The notes: generated from the sequence alone by a model not told the origin. Shown: positions 1 through 8,844, counted from the stretch's first letter. The stretch is DNA of 24,680 nucleotides from M3007 sp040080915 (GCA_040080915.1 JBEBHD010000050.1:1-24680); one strand, 5' to 3'. Numbers and translations are program-made.

Positions 1-278
1 TGGGCAAAGTGCGGTGGTGCCGTCGGTCGTCAGGGTCAGGGTTTCGGGCAGGGCAATTTCCGTCACGGTCACCGACTCGGAAGCCGGACTTTCGCCGCAA
101 ACATTGCTCGCCGTGGCGGTGTAGTTTCCTTCGGAAAAAACCGTGATTTCCGGCCCCGTCTGGCCGTCCGACCAGGTGACGGTGCAGTCCGCGCAGGGGT
201 TTTCAGCCGTCAGCACGACGGAGGCCCCTGGGCAAAGTGCGGTGGTGCCGTCGGTCGTCAGGGTCAGGGTTTCGGGCA
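1..278 (-). repeat. In-frame 228-bp module repeat (identical 50-bp ends)
   Basis: Positions 1-50 and 229-278 are identical over all 50 bases at an offset of 228 bp, which is 76 codons. Both copies encode the same stretch beginning PETLTLTTDG and ending ALCP. One full unit and the start of the next are visible, so the protein probably has a tandem array of Ig-like modules (each with CPG, CADC and VCGES cysteines) extending out of the window. Confidence 0.85.
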
Positions 279-3200
279 CAGGAATGACGATACCGGTCGC
301 CGGAACGCGGTCGCTTTCACAGCGTTCTGTGGATTCAACCTCGATATCGTACAGGTAGTAGTAAAAATCTTTGCCTGCGGTCGAGGAAGTGATGTGCATA
401 AGCCCGTTGAGGGAATATGGGTAGGCGGCACCTGTATTGTTTCGGTACAAGTTGGCCGGGGAGATGCAGCCGATTTGCCAATTTGCCCCTTGCGGGATGT
501 CCATGTCCAGCGTGATCCGGCTTTCGCCGTCGGCCACGAAGACGGTTTTTTCCAGAAGAATGACACCCGCTACGGTTTTTAACTGAAATATTCGGTTTTG
601 AGCGCCTTGCGCGTACACAACAGCACTTTTTAGGCGCAGTGGTTTTTCAGTATCAAAAATCAGAAACTGGTCGCCGTTGTGGTTGCCTCCGGTGCCGAAA
701 ACATTGGACGGCGGGCCAAGGCGCTGCACCTTTTCGTACGGCTTGCTTGTGGCCGCGTAAAAAGTGGTGGTTTGAGAGAGTGTCGTCGTGAACGTGTCAC
801 CGGAAAAAAGCGGCTGGGCGGACGTGTCGGACGCGTACCAATTGACGATGGTTTCGGCAGTTGCCGAAGCGCTGAAGGTCGCCTCACCCGGACCGCATCG
901 CTCCTTGTTGGTTACTACGGGTGCCACAGGGTCAAACAACGAGATGTAGTCCGTCTTTTCGCTTGTGTTCACACCGGCGTTGTTGGTCGCTTTCAACCGA
1001 ACAGTATAGGTGCCGCTGGCGCTGTACGTCACGGTGGGGTTTTGGAGGGTTGACATAGCGGGGCTTCCGCCCTCGAAGGTCCATTCCCATGCGGTGGGGA
1101 TATTGGTGGATTGGTCCAAAAAATTGACCGTCAGCATTGACCGGCACCCTTGGGTCTTGTCGGCGCGGAATGCGGCTACCGGCGGCAAGGGTTGGTACAG
1201 GGGCGATTCCCACAAACCCCGGCCATACGTGCAGGCGAAAATGGTGTTCGACACATAATTGATTTCTAATTCATAAACGCGGACGGTCGGCAGCCCTTCG
1301 AAGTAGCCGATCCATTGTCCGCCGAGGTCGTCATTGGTGTAGGCCACAAATCCGAACCCGCCAACATAGATGCCGTTTTTGCCGGTGTTTTCCCACGTTG
1401 CGCAGTACTTCGTGCCTGTGGGGAGACCTGCTCCGATATTGCTCCAACTGCTGCCCGCATTGGTGGAATGAAATACCCCGTTGGAGGTCACGATCAGTAG
1501 CCGCAACGGGTTTTGGGGGTGTACGGCGATGAAACTGATGTTGCTCGAACCCCAGGAAGTAGCGGTCGTTGACCAGGCGCTGCCGCCATTGGCTGTGGTA
1601 AACAATGTGGAGCCACGTGCGACGTAAATACGCTTGTTGTCGGACGGGGCCAGTTTCATGTGGTTCATGTTTCCGTTGTCGAAAGTGGATATTTTGGTCC
1701 AGCTGCCGCCGCTGTTGGCACTTTTCCACACATCGGCAAAAGCGACGTAAATCGTGGTGGGCACCTGTGGATCTTGCTCAAAGGGTGTTATCCAGGCACC
1801 GTCGTCCACATTGGGCGGTTTAGAAATACCGTTTTGTGTCGTGCCCTGATTGGTAGAGCGGTACATGCTGCCGTTTTGCGATGTGCCGTACAGGATGTTG
1901 GCATTGTTCCAGTCCACGAAAGTCTCCATACCATCGGCGCCGAGCCAGTCCACCCAGGCGCGGTTGGTGCCGCGCATGACGCTGGTGCCGTTGTCCTGTG
2001 AGCCACCGGACACCACGTTGGGGTTGGTTTTGGACACACCTATTTTGTAAAACTCCCGGATGCCGAGGCCCGGCGTGCGGTCCACGAAGGTTTGTGCCCC
2101 GTTTGTACTTCGGTAAATACCGCCGTCGGTGCCGACGTAGAGAGTATCTTTTGCAAAAACCATGATGTTCACATCGGCGTGGTTGTAGCCCACACCGAGT
2201 GAAGCAGCGGTGCTTGGCACCCAATGTGAAGTAAGCGAAAACGAAGTCCCGGCGTTAGTGGATTTCCAGGTATGGATACCGGCGATATGGACTTCGTTGG
2301 CGTTGGAGGGGCTTACTACGATTTCCATGTTGCGCGGTGCTTGTCCCCTGTCATCGTCGCCGGTGGCGCTATAGCCGAAGTAGTTGATATCGGTGCCGTC
2401 AATAAGTTTGGTGAACGCGGCCCCGCTGTCTGTGGATTTGTAAAATGCGCCGAACACGCCACCATTGGCCTCCACTACGTAAACCAAGTTGGGGTTGGCG
2501 GGTGTCACGCCCATCATTTTGATGTGGCCGGTTGCAGTGCCCAAGCCGCCAACCTGTGCAAACGACGCGCCGCCGTCGGTGGAGCGGTAGAGCGACTTAC
2601 CGGAAACGTACATCGTGGCGGGAGTACCGGGCTTAAATTCAATATCGTAGCAGGACACGCCCGAACCGCTTACACCGGGCACTGCGCTCCAGGTGCTGCC
2701 GCCATTTACGGAGCGGTAGAGGCCGTTGGACTCCGAACCGGCATAAACCACGTTGGGGTCTGTTGGGTGAAAGGCGATACGGCTGATGGTCCCGGTTGCG
2801 TTGCTGGTGGCCATCCATGTCGCTCCGCCATCGGTGGAGCGAAAAATCCTGCCGGACGTGCTGCCCCAGAGGTACACGTTGCTGTTGAACGGCGATATTT
2901 CGAGGGAAAAGACATCCACCGTTGAGAAATCGTCGGTGAGGGGTGTCCAGGTGCTTCCGCCGTTCAGGGTTTTCCAGACTCCGCCTGTGGGGCTGCCGAC
3001 AATCATGTTTTTGCTGTTGGCGGGGTCAATGCCGATGGAGGTGATGCGCCCCACGCCGGGACTCCAGGCGGAGGTAGCGTTCCAGTAGGTGGGGCCGAGT
3101 TGCTTCCAGTTGCCTGCTGCACCGCTGCCCGATTCAGCCTGTCGCTGCCGTTCGGCTCGGCGGTATTGTCGGGCAGACTGGGCCAGATTGTTGTTGGAGA

Positions 3201-3429
3201 TTTTGATGCCCGTGTCGTCGAGTTCCATCTGGGCAACATATTCCCAGCGTTTGTATGGCTTGTATCCACTGCCCTGCCCACGGCCTACCACGTCGAAGTA
3301 GGCCTCGGCTTCTTGTTGAATTTCGGACAGGGTGTATGTTCCGGCATCAATCATTTCGGCGTATTTCTGGGAAAAAGCAGAGTAGTAGGAAAAGAGGAAA
3401 ACCAAAAGCGGAAGCAGGCGATATTGCAT
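1..3429 (-). CDS. Secreted Asp-box (BNR/sortilin-like) protein with PKD domain, 3' end outside window
   Basis: An unbroken minus-strand reading frame of 1143 codons starts at ATG 3427-3429 and runs off the left edge. Residues 1-21 form a signal peptide (hydrophobic core LLPLLVFLF, end AFSQ). From about residue 110 to 730 there are around ten Asp-box motifs of the S-T-D/N-G-G-x-x-W type (STDGGATW, SVNGGSTW, STNAGSSW), the hallmark of BNR/sortilin beta-propellers. Residues about 743-823 read as a PKD domain (AWEWTFEGG, then GTYTVRLKA). An Ig-like region with paired cysteines follows, ending in a 76-residue repeated module. Such proteins in Bacteroidota are normally secreted by T9SS and carry a C-terminal sorting domain, which would lie outside the window. 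Whether it is a glycosidase, a protease partner or an adhesin cannot be said; propellers of this type are often non-catalytic. Confidence 0.85.
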   Translation of the reverse strand, partial: MQYRLLPLLVFLFSYYSAFSQKYAEMIDAGTYTLSEIQQEAEAYFDVVGRGQGSGYKPYKRWEYVAQMELDDTGIKISNNNLAQSARQYRRAERQRQAESGSGAAGNWKQLGPTYWNATSAWSPGVGRITSIGIDPANSKNMIVGSPTGGVWKTLNGGSTWTPLTDDFSTVDVFSLEISPFNSNVYLWGSTSGRIFRSTDGGATWMATSNATGTISRIAFHPTDPNVVYAGSESNGLYRSVNGGSTWSAVPGVSGSGVSCYDIEFKPGTPATMYVSGKSLYRSTDGGASFAQVGGLGTATGHIKMMGVTPANPNLVYVVEANGGVFGAFYKSTDSGAAFTKLIDGTDINYFGYSATGDDDRGQAPRNMEIVVSPSNANEVHIAGIHTWKSTNAGTSFSLTSHWVPSTAASLGVGYNHADVNIMVFAKDTLYVGTDGGIYRSTNGAQTFVDRTPGLGIREFYKIGVSKTNPNVVSGGSQDNGTSVMRGTNRAWVDWLGADGMETFVDWNNANILYGTSQNGSMYRSTNQGTTQNGISKPPNVDDGAWITPFEQDPQVPTTIYVAFADVWKSANSGGSWTKISTFDNGNMNHMKLAPSDNKRIYVARGSTLFTTANGGSAWSTTATSWGSSNISFIAVHPQNPLRLLIVTSNGVFHSTNAGSSWSNIGAGLPTGTKYCATWENTGKNGIYVGGFGFVAYTNDDLGGQWIGYFEGLPTVRVYELEINYVSNTIFACTYGRGLWESPLYQPLPPVAAFRADKTQGCRSMLTVNFLDQSTNIPTAWEWTFEGGSPAMSTLQNPTVTYSASGTYTVRLKATNNAGVNTSEKTDYISLFDPVAPVVTNKERCGPGEATFSASATAETIVNWYASDTSAQPLFSGDTFTTTLSQTTTFYAATSKPYEKVQRLGPPSNVFGTGGNHNGDQFLIFDTEKPLRLKSAVVYAQGAQNRIFQLKTVAGVILLEKTVFVADGESRITLDMDIPQGANWQIGCISPANLYRNNTGAAYPYSLNGLMHITSSTAGKDFYYYLYDIEVESTERCESDRVPATGIVIPVPETLTLTTDGTTALCPGASVVLTAENPCADCTVTWSDGQTGPEITVFSEGNYTATASNVCGESPASESVTVTEIALPETLTLTTDGTTALCP

Positions 3430-3471
3430 GGTGATTGTTTGATTTGACGTACTGATTTTGAAAACAACGGC

Positions 3472-3519
3472 TAAAAATAACGCTCCTTTGTTGGCATGGC
3501 CAAACGGAGGAGCGTTATT
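3472..3519 (-). terminator. Rho-independent terminator downstream of smpB
   Basis: The arms AATAACGCTCCT (3476-3487) and AGGAGCGTTATT (3508-3519) are perfectly complementary, with an inner TTGG/CCAA pairing. On the minus strand the hairpin is followed by TTTTTAG. It sits between the smpB stop and the start of the Asp-box gene, separating the two units. Confidence 0.75.
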
Positions 3520-3571
3520 TGTGGCGGCAAGGGCAGGTTTGCCAGCAGTTGGCAAACGGAGTAGGGGACGG

Positions 3572-4045
3572 CTACTTAAAAATCTTCTTCAACCGGTCCA
3601 ACTGCCGCTTATCGTCGCGCTGCTTGATGGTCTCGCGCTTGTCGAATGATTTTTTGCCTGTGGCCAAGGCGATGTGTATTTTGACAAAACCGCGCTCGCT
3701 CAGATGCACTTGATAGGGCACGATGGTGAAGCCTTTTTCGCGGGTGCGGCGTTCGAGTTTGCGCAGTTCGGTTTTGCGCACGAGCAACTTGCGGGTTCGG
3801 CGCGGCTCATGGTTTTCGTTGGTGCCGTAGGCGTACTCGGCGATGTACATGTTCCGTATCCAGAGTTCACCGTTTTCGATGGTGCAGTAGGCATCGTTGA
3901 TGTTGGCGTTGCCCGCACGCAGACTCTTGATTTCCGTGCCGGTCAATACAATCCCCGCGTCATACTCCTGCACAAAGCTGTACTCGAACTTAGCCTTGCG
4001 GTTGGTGATCTCCAATTTCGAGGCTTTGGATGGTTTGTTTGCCAT
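3572..4045 (-). CDS. smpB: SsrA-binding protein SmpB
   Basis: 157 residues, the usual SmpB length. SmpB binds tmRNA and delivers it to stalled ribosomes for trans-translation in the cytoplasm. Visible signatures are the N-terminal NRKAKFEYSF followed by GIVLTGTEIKSLR, the central HEPRRTRKLL, and the basic C-terminal tail GKKSFDKRETIKQRDDKR, which in the family enters the mRNA channel. The ATG lies only 5 bp after the trpS stop, so the two genes are probably co-transcribed. A strong hairpin follows the stop. No oddities were seen. Confidence 0.97.
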   Translation of the reverse strand: MANKPSKASKLEITNRKAKFEYSFVQEYDAGIVLTGTEIKSLRAGNANINDAYCTIENGELWIRNMYIAEYAYGTNENHEPRRTRKLLVRKTELRKLERRTREKGFTIVPYQVHLSERGFVKIHIALATGKKSFDKRETIKQRDDKRQLDRLKKIFK

Positions 4046-4050
4046 GGCGG

Positions 4051-5055
4051 TCAGGTTTTTAGGGTGGGCAGTCCGACGATCTCGCGGACTTCCTTCAGGG
4101 TTTGTTGGGCGCGTTTTCGGATGACGGCGCTGCTGTCCTGAATTTGAGTTTTCACGGCTTTTTTGTCGCTCTGCAGCGTATGCAGGTGCTCGCGGAAAGC
4201 CGACGTGAGCGCCGCCACGGCATCGGCTACGGTTTCTTTCAGGTCGCTGTACCGCAGGGCGCCATTTTTCTGGTCGGCCATCAGGGCGTTGTGGGCATCC
4301 GTTTGGCCGCAGGCACGCAAGATTTCAAACAGGTTGGCTACACCCGGACTCATCTGGCCAGCAGGCGTGTCACCCGTGTCTGTCACGGCCGATTTGATCT
4401 GCTTGCGGATGCGGTCTTCCTCACCGAACAGGTTGACGTAGTGTTTTTCGCCGAGGCTTTTGCTCATCTTGCGGGAAGGATCGGCCAGCGACAGGATTTT
4501 GGGCGTTTCGGTGAACAGCGGTTCCGGGTGCCGGAAATATTCTTTCCCAAACTGGTGGTTGAACCGCTGCGCTATGTTGCGCGAGAGCTCCAAGTGTTGC
4601 TCTTGGTCTTTGCCCACCGGCACATAATCGGCGTGGTAGATCAAAATATCCGCAGCCTGCAACACTGGGTAAGTGAACAGGCCCGTGCTGACGAACGCAT
4701 CTTTGTCCGTTTCCTTTAGTTGGTCCGATTTGTCCTTGAACTGCGTCATGCGGGCGAGTTCGCCATAAGATGACACGCAGCCGAGCACCCAGGCGAGTTC
4801 GACATGCTCCGGCACGAGGCTCTGCAAAAACAGGTTTTCCGGCTTTATCCCACAGGCCAGCAGGTAAAAAACCATTTTCCAGGTGTTTTCGCGCAGCGTG
4901 TCGGCTTTGTAGGGCATGGTCATTGAATGGTAGTCCACCACGCAGTACAGGCAGCGGTAGTCGTCCTGCAGGCGCACCCAGTTTTGAACGGCACCGAAGT
5001 AGTTGCCGAGGTGGAGGTCGCCCGTGGGTTGAATGCCGGAAAGGATGTTTTTCAT
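4051..5055 (-). CDS. trpS: Tryptophanyl-tRNA synthetase
   Basis: 334 residues from the ATG at 5053-5055, matching the short bacterial TrpRS length. It charges tRNA-Trp with tryptophan. The start is fixed by the family N terminus MKNILSGIQPTGDLHLGN, which holds the HIGH-type motif (H15-L-G-N18). The second class I motif is K196-M-S-K-S200. The reading frame stays open upstream to about 5250, but that extension encodes the low-complexity translation of the intergenic GGTTAGAAGG repeats and overlaps ridA, so it is not used. The gene lies between ridA and smpB on the same strand. Confidence 0.97.
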   Translation of the reverse strand: MKNILSGIQPTGDLHLGNYFGAVQNWVRLQDDYRCLYCVVDYHSMTMPYKADTLRENTWKMVFYLLACGIKPENLFLQSLVPEHVELAWVLGCVSSYGELARMTQFKDKSDQLKETDKDAFVSTGLFTYPVLQAADILIYHADYVPVGKDQEQHLELSRNIAQRFNHQFGKEYFRHPEPLFTETPKILSLADPSRKMSKSLGEKHYVNLFGEEDRIRKQIKSAVTDTGDTPAGQMSPGVANLFEILRACGQTDAHNALMADQKNGALRYSDLKETVADAVAALTSAFREHLHTLQSDKKAVKTQIQDSSAVIRKRAQQTLKEVREIVGLPTLKT

Positions 5056-5072
5056 GCGAAGAAGCGGTTTCT

Positions 5073-5114
5073 GGTTAGTAGGTTTTTGGTTAGAAGGTTT
5101 TTGGTTAGAAGGTT
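5073..5114. repeat. Tandem 15-bp repeat, GGTTAGAAGGTTTTT type
   Basis: Units at 5073-5087 (GGTTAGTAGGTTTTT), 5088-5102 (GGTTAGAAGGTTTTT) and 5103-5114 (GGTTAGAAGGTT) lie in tandem in the short gap between the ridA stop and the trpS start. The same word recurs in the hairpin at 20236-20354, so this is a dispersed repeat family of this genome. Confidence 0.85.
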
Positions 5115-5122
5115 GCGTAGGT

Positions 5123-5503
5123 TTAGAGTGCCGCGATGACGGAAATTTCAATGTTGACAAACTTGGGCAGTTCGGACACCTGAACGAGCTCGCGGGCCGG
5201 GGCGAATTCTGGCTTGAAGTACTCGCCGTACACGGCATTGATCCGTCCAAACTGGTTCATGTCCTTCACAAAAACCGTTGCCTTCAGCACTTTTTCGAAG
5301 CCGGAACCGGCGGCTTCGAGTATGGCACGCAGGTTTTGCAGCACGCGGTGCGTTTCCGCCTCGATGTTGTCAAGCACGAGGTCGCCCGATTCGGGGTTGA
5401 TGGCGATCTGGCCAGAGACGAACAGCATGCCGTTGAACGCCACCGATTGGTTGTACGGGCCAATGGGCGCCGGGGCCTTGGGGGAGTTGATGATCTGTTT
5501 CAT
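5123..5503 (-). CDS. ridA: RidA family enamine/imine deaminase
   Basis: 126 residues from the ATG at 5501-5503, the standard RidA (YjgF/YER057c/UK114) length. RidA hydrolyses reactive enamine/imine intermediates such as 2-aminoacrylate, formed by PLP enzymes, to keto acids and ammonia; it acts as a cytoplasmic trimer. Seen in the sequence are PIGPYNQSV near the N terminus, LFVSGQIA, the KATVFVKDM strand, and the C-terminal block with PARELVQVSELPK, whose arginine is the substrate-binding residue of the active family members. The frame is open further upstream, but the extra N terminus has no counterpart in the family. Confidence 0.93.
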   Translation of the reverse strand: MKQIINSPKAPAPIGPYNQSVAFNGMLFVSGQIAINPESGDLVLDNIEAETHRVLQNLRAILEAAGSGFEKVLKATVFVKDMNQFGRINAVYGEYFKPEFAPARELVQVSELPKFVNIEISVIAAL

Positions 5504-5580
5504 AATTGAAAGTTGTTTCAAAAATTCACGGCGAGCGCTAAACGACAATGCAAAAGGTTCTGTTCCAAATAGGCAACGAC

Positions 5581-5618
5581 ACTACCCAAAAACTCATCGT
5601 TCATCACTCATCACTCCG
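5581..5618. repeat. Simple TCATCAC-type repeat after proS
   Basis: The gap between the proS stop (TAA at 5619-5621, minus strand) and ridA holds TCATCGTTCATCACTCATCACTCC, a run of imperfect TCATCAC units. It resembles one arm of the ATCACTCA hairpin at 14762-14836, but no complementary partner was seen here. Confidence 0.45.
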
Positions 5619-7085
5619 TTAGTACGCTTTGGCAAACAACACCCGCTGTTTGCTCGGTTTTCCAGTTAAAATACAAACACCGGCTTCCTCCGCGTTGCTG
5701 ACCGGTATGCACCGGATAGTGGCCTTGGAGCGCTCTTTGATCTCCAATTCCGTTTCGGTGGTTCCGTCCCAGTGTGCTGATGCGAAACCGCCCTTGTTTT
5801 CCAGCACATCCTCGAATTCCGCCCAGGTATTCACTTTGGTGATGTGCGCGTCGCGGTAGGCTTTGGCGCGGTTGAACAGGTTGGTTTGAATATCGTCGAG
5901 CAATTGGGCGACGTGATCGGCCACAGTATCAAAGGGGATGCTATATTTTTCTTTGGTGTCGCGGCGGGCTACTTCCACCTGTCCGGCATCGAGGTCACGC
6001 TGGCCAAGGCCGAGGCGAACGGGTACGCCGATCATTTCATATTCGGCAAACTTGAAGCCGGGGCGGTTCTGGTCGTCGTCGTCCACCTTGACTGAAATGC
6101 CCCGGGCACGCAGTTGGGCGGCTATTTTTTCTGCCGCCTCAAGCAGTTCGGGAACCGGCTTTGGAATGGGCACGATGGCAACCTGAATGGGTGCCAGTTT
6201 GGGCGGCAACACGAGGCCGTCGTCGTCGGAGTGGGTCATGATGAGGCCGCCGACGAGGCGTGTGGAGACACCCCATGATGTGGCCCAAACGTGCTCCTGT
6301 TGGTTGTCTTTGTTGAGAAAGAGCACATCGAAGGCTTTGGCAAAATTCTGGCCCAGGAAGTGTGACGTACCCGCTTGCAATGCCTTGCCGTCTTGCATGA
6401 GCGCTTCGATGCAAAACGTTTCGTCGGCTCCGGCAAAGCGCTCGTTGGGTGTTTTTATCCCTTTGATGACCGGCATAGCCATGTATTCCTCGGCGAAGCG
6501 GGCATAGATGTCCAAGATTTTCAATGTCTCCTCCATGGCCTCGTCCTTGCTGGCATGGGCAGTGTGGCCTTCTTGCCAGAGGAACTCCGTGGTGCGCAAA
6601 AACGGGCGAGTGCGCATTTCCCAGCGCACTACGTTTGCCCATTGGTTGATGAGGAGGGGGAGGTCACGGTAGCTTTGGATCCAGTCGCGGTAGGTATTCC
6701 AGATGATGGTTTCGGAGGTGGGGCGCACGATCAGTTCCTCTTCGAGTTTGGCTTCGGGGTCCACGATGACACCGTTGCCGTCGGGGTCATTTTTTAGGCG
6801 GTAGTGCGTGACCACGGCACATTCCTTTGCAAAGCCCTCCACGTGAGCGGCTTCTTTGCTGAGAAAACTTTTGGGGATAAACAAGGGAAAATACGCATTG
6901 ACGTGACCGGTCTGCTTGAACATAGCGTCCAGTGCGTCGTGCATTTTTTCCCAAATAGCGAATCCATGGGGCCGAATGACCATGCAGCCCCGTACCGGGG
7001 AGTTGTCGGCCAAACGGGCTTTGCGAACAATGTCGAGGTACCACTGTGAGTAGTCTTCCGAGCGAGGTGTTATTTCTTTTGCCAT
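5619..7085 (-). CDS. proS: Prolyl-tRNA synthetase (short, archaeal/eukaryotic-like type)
   Basis: 488 residues from ATG 7083-7085. It is a class II synthetase that charges tRNA-Pro. The N terminus reads MAKEITPRSEDYSQWYLDIV. Motif 2 is RWEMRTRPFLRTTEFLWQEGHTAH-like (R-x-E and FLRTTEFLWQE visible), and motif 3 contains GVSTRLVGGLIMTH. The anticodon-binding domain and a zinc-domain-like C terminus follow, and the last residues are FAKAY. The C-terminal tyrosine and the lack of an editing insertion place it in the short ProS form found in archaea, eukaryotes and many Bacteroidota, rather than the long E. coli form. It is transcribed divergently from the secreted protein at 7328. Confidence 0.96.
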   Translation of the reverse strand: MAKEITPRSEDYSQWYLDIVRKARLADNSPVRGCMVIRPHGFAIWEKMHDALDAMFKQTGHVNAYFPLFIPKSFLSKEAAHVEGFAKECAVVTHYRLKNDPDGNGVIVDPEAKLEEELIVRPTSETIIWNTYRDWIQSYRDLPLLINQWANVVRWEMRTRPFLRTTEFLWQEGHTAHASKDEAMEETLKILDIYARFAEEYMAMPVIKGIKTPNERFAGADETFCIEALMQDGKALQAGTSHFLGQNFAKAFDVLFLNKDNQQEHVWATSWGVSTRLVGGLIMTHSDDDGLVLPPKLAPIQVAIVPIPKPVPELLEAAEKIAAQLRARGISVKVDDDDQNRPGFKFAEYEMIGVPVRLGLGQRDLDAGQVEVARRDTKEKYSIPFDTVADHVAQLLDDIQTNLFNRAKAYRDAHITKVNTWAEFEDVLENKGGFASAHWDGTTETELEIKERSKATIRCIPVSNAEEAGVCILTGKPSKQRVLFAKAY

Positions 7086-7260
7086 GCTGTTTTGTACTTG
7101 AACGATTGCGTGATTTTGAGGTGGCGGTTGTCACATTTCGGTGCTATTTCGGTCTAACCTGAAATTTTTTAACAAACACAGCCGGGTATTCGGTTCGTTT
7201 AAGCCAACTTTAACGGCTCCGGCCTGTTCAATTAAAGCGGTTTTAACCAAAAAAAGCGGG

Positions 7261-7277
7261 CAAAGGTAATACTTTTG
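7261..7277. promoter_or_regulatory. Back-to-back -7 boxes in the proS divergent region
   Basis: The 242-bp gap between proS and the 7328 gene holds an exact TAnnTTTG on the plus strand (TACTTTTG, 7270-7277) and another on the minus strand (TACCTTTG, the complement of 7261-7268), separated by 1 bp. They would serve the plus gene (51-nt leader) and proS (about 175-nt leader). No convincing -33 TTTG was found for either, so this is a candidate only. Confidence 0.4.
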
Positions 7278-7327
7278 GGCCTGCAATCGCCTGACACGCC
7301 ATCATTCAAAATCTAAAATTGTCAGCC

Positions 7328-8710
7328 ATGAAAAATATGAAGTCACTGATCGAAATGCTCGCCTTTGCGGTCGCAATTTTGTTCGTCTTGCCCGCACAGG
7401 CCCAGGACGACCTGTACTACGACCCGTCTACGGACGGCACGACCCGCCCGCAAAACAACTCCGATAATTACCCACGAGAAGACAGCAAGATCACCCAACG
7501 CTATGACGATGAGTACTACGATGAGGAGGACGACTACGCCTACGAGTATTCTTCGCGTATTCGCCGCTTTCACCGTCCGGCACGTGTCGTAGACTATTAC
7601 GACCCGTTCTTTGTGGATATGTGGATGTACGACCCGTTCTACTCCCCCGGCACCACTATTTATTTGGGCGGGTACAACGACTTCGGCCGCTGGCGCCGTT
7701 GGCAGCGCTGGAACCGTTGGAACTCGTGGTCACTGTACAATCCCTACTGGGGCGGCGGTTTCAACAACTGGGGTTGGAATGTTTCCTTCGGCAATCCTTG
7801 GGGTTGGAACACCTGGGGCAACCCATACGTGTGGAACAACTACTACTACGATCCGTATTGGGTTTGGAACGGCTACAACCCGTACTACTGCCCCCAAAAC
7901 GTTTGGGCAAACAACAACTACTACTGGAACAACAACAACGGCGGCTACAACGACGGTGGTTATTCGCCCAAAACGTATTCCGGCGGCGTACGGCGCACAG
8001 GTACCACGGTCAATCCCGGTTACGCTCGAATGGTCAGCAACACCAATAGCGAGAAAGGTGACCGCCTGGCCCCTGTCAAAGCAGCGCCCACGATAGATTT
8101 GGGCAGCCGAACCAATAGCCGCATTGAATCCACCACCGGAGACCGCCGCCGCATAGACGGTATCCGCGACGTAACACCCGACCGGGACGGCCGTCGTACC
8201 CGCGAAGTTGCGCCCGACCCAAATACGCGCCGCCAACGCGACATAACTCCAGAAAACGAACAGCGCCCGACGCGCGAGGTCACTTCTGAACCCCGTACCC
8301 GCCGGGAGCGTGACGTGACACCTGTCCGCGAAGATCGCCCGACACGTGAGGTCACACCAGAACGGGAGCGCCCCGTGCGCGACGTTGCACCCGATCCCGG
8401 CACCCGCCGGGAGCGTGACGTGACTCCTGCCCGCGAACCCCGCCCGACGCGCCGCGACGACTCCTCCTACGAACCTGCACCCAACCGCCGAGAAATGCGC
8501 GAGAGCAGGAACGAGGAGCGCCCCGGCAGGAGTGCCGAGCCGACGCAGGAGCGCAGCACACGCTCGTTCGACACCGACCGGAGCAGCTCCCAACCCAGTC
8601 GTAGCACGGAACGCTCTTCGCCTGGCGGCGGCGGAAACGACAGCGGCAGCAACCGTAGTTCAGCCCCGGCTTCCGGCGGCGACAATGGTAGGAGCCGCCG
8701 CGGCAATTGA
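7328..8710 (+). CDS. Secreted low-complexity Tyr/Asn/Trp-rich protein with Arg-rich 12-residue repeats
   Basis: 460 residues from ATG 7328; a TTG at 7319 is an alternative start but adds only three residues. Not assigned to a named family. A signal peptide ends near LPAQAQ-DD. An acidic Tyr/Asp segment follows (DDEYYDEEDDYAYEY), then YYDPFFVDMWMYDPF. A Trp/Asn/Gly/Tyr-rich region (about residues 120-220) looks disordered and prion-like. The C-terminal half carries about eight 12-residue repeats of the form RRxRDVTPxxxx alternating with RPTREVTP, then a Ser/Arg tail rich in glycine. The N-terminal part probably enters the periplasm or surface. It lies next to proS and upstream of a FadL-like porin; function unknown. 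Confidence 0.85.
   Translation: MKNMKSLIEMLAFAVAILFVLPAQAQDDLYYDPSTDGTTRPQNNSDNYPREDSKITQRYDDEYYDEEDDYAYEYSSRIRRFHRPARVVDYYDPFFVDMWMYDPFYSPGTTIYLGGYNDFGRWRRWQRWNRWNSWSLYNPYWGGGFNNWGWNVSFGNPWGWNTWGNPYVWNNYYYDPYWVWNGYNPYYCPQNVWANNNYYWNNNNGGYNDGGYSPKTYSGGVRRTGTTVNPGYARMVSNTNSEKGDRLAPVKAAPTIDLGSRTNSRIESTTGDRRRIDGIRDVTPDRDGRRTREVAPDPNTRRQRDITPENEQRPTREVTSEPRTRRERDVTPVREDRPTREVTPERERPVRDVAPDPGTRRERDVTPAREPRPTRRDDSSYEPAPNRREMRESRNEERPGRSAEPTQERSTRSFDTDRSSSQPSRSTERSSPGGGGNDSGSNRSSAPASGGDNGRSRRGN
8159..8455 (+). repeat. 36-bp tandem repeat array inside the 7328 gene
   Basis: About eight consecutive units of 36 bp (one of 33 bp) encode RRxRDVTP / RPTREVTP followed by a variable four-residue linker. 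Some parts are nearly identical at DNA level, for example GCCGGGAGCGTGACGTGAC at 8301 and again at 8406, an offset of 105 bp. This points to recent unit duplication. Confidence 0.8.
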
Positions 8711-8744
8711 TCAACTTGAATACCAAGCCTGAAAAGTAAACAAG

Positions 8745-8790
8745 TGGGCGGAAACCGGTACTGTCACCTCTTTCCGCCCATTTCTATTTT
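8745..8790 (+). terminator. Rho-independent terminator after the 7328 gene
   Basis: The stem TGGGCGGAAA (8745-8754) pairs perfectly with TTTCCGCCCA (8771-8780), with a 16-nt loop, followed by TTTCTATTTTCC. It lies 35 bp past the stop codon at 8710 and separates this gene from the porin at 8845. Confidence 0.75.
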
Positions 8791-8844
8791 CCAAACATTC
8801 GCCCGAAACATTTCTTTTGTTATCAACAAACTAAGTCTGGCACT

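Noticed and set aside
2272..2925. 217-codon plus-strand open frame
   Set aside because: It lies wholly inside the minus-strand Asp-box gene, whose frame has clear protein motifs; the plus frame has none.
5073..5114. Possible CRISPR array
   Set aside because: Units are 15 bp, directly adjacent and without spacers; no cas genes are near.
5056..5250. N-terminal extension of trpS
   Set aside because: It translates the GGTTAGAAGG repeats and overlaps ridA; the family N terminus begins at 5055.
7730..8593. 287-codon minus-strand open frame
   Set aside because: It mirrors the repeat and low-complexity region of the 7328 gene; repeats keep the opposite frame open by chance.
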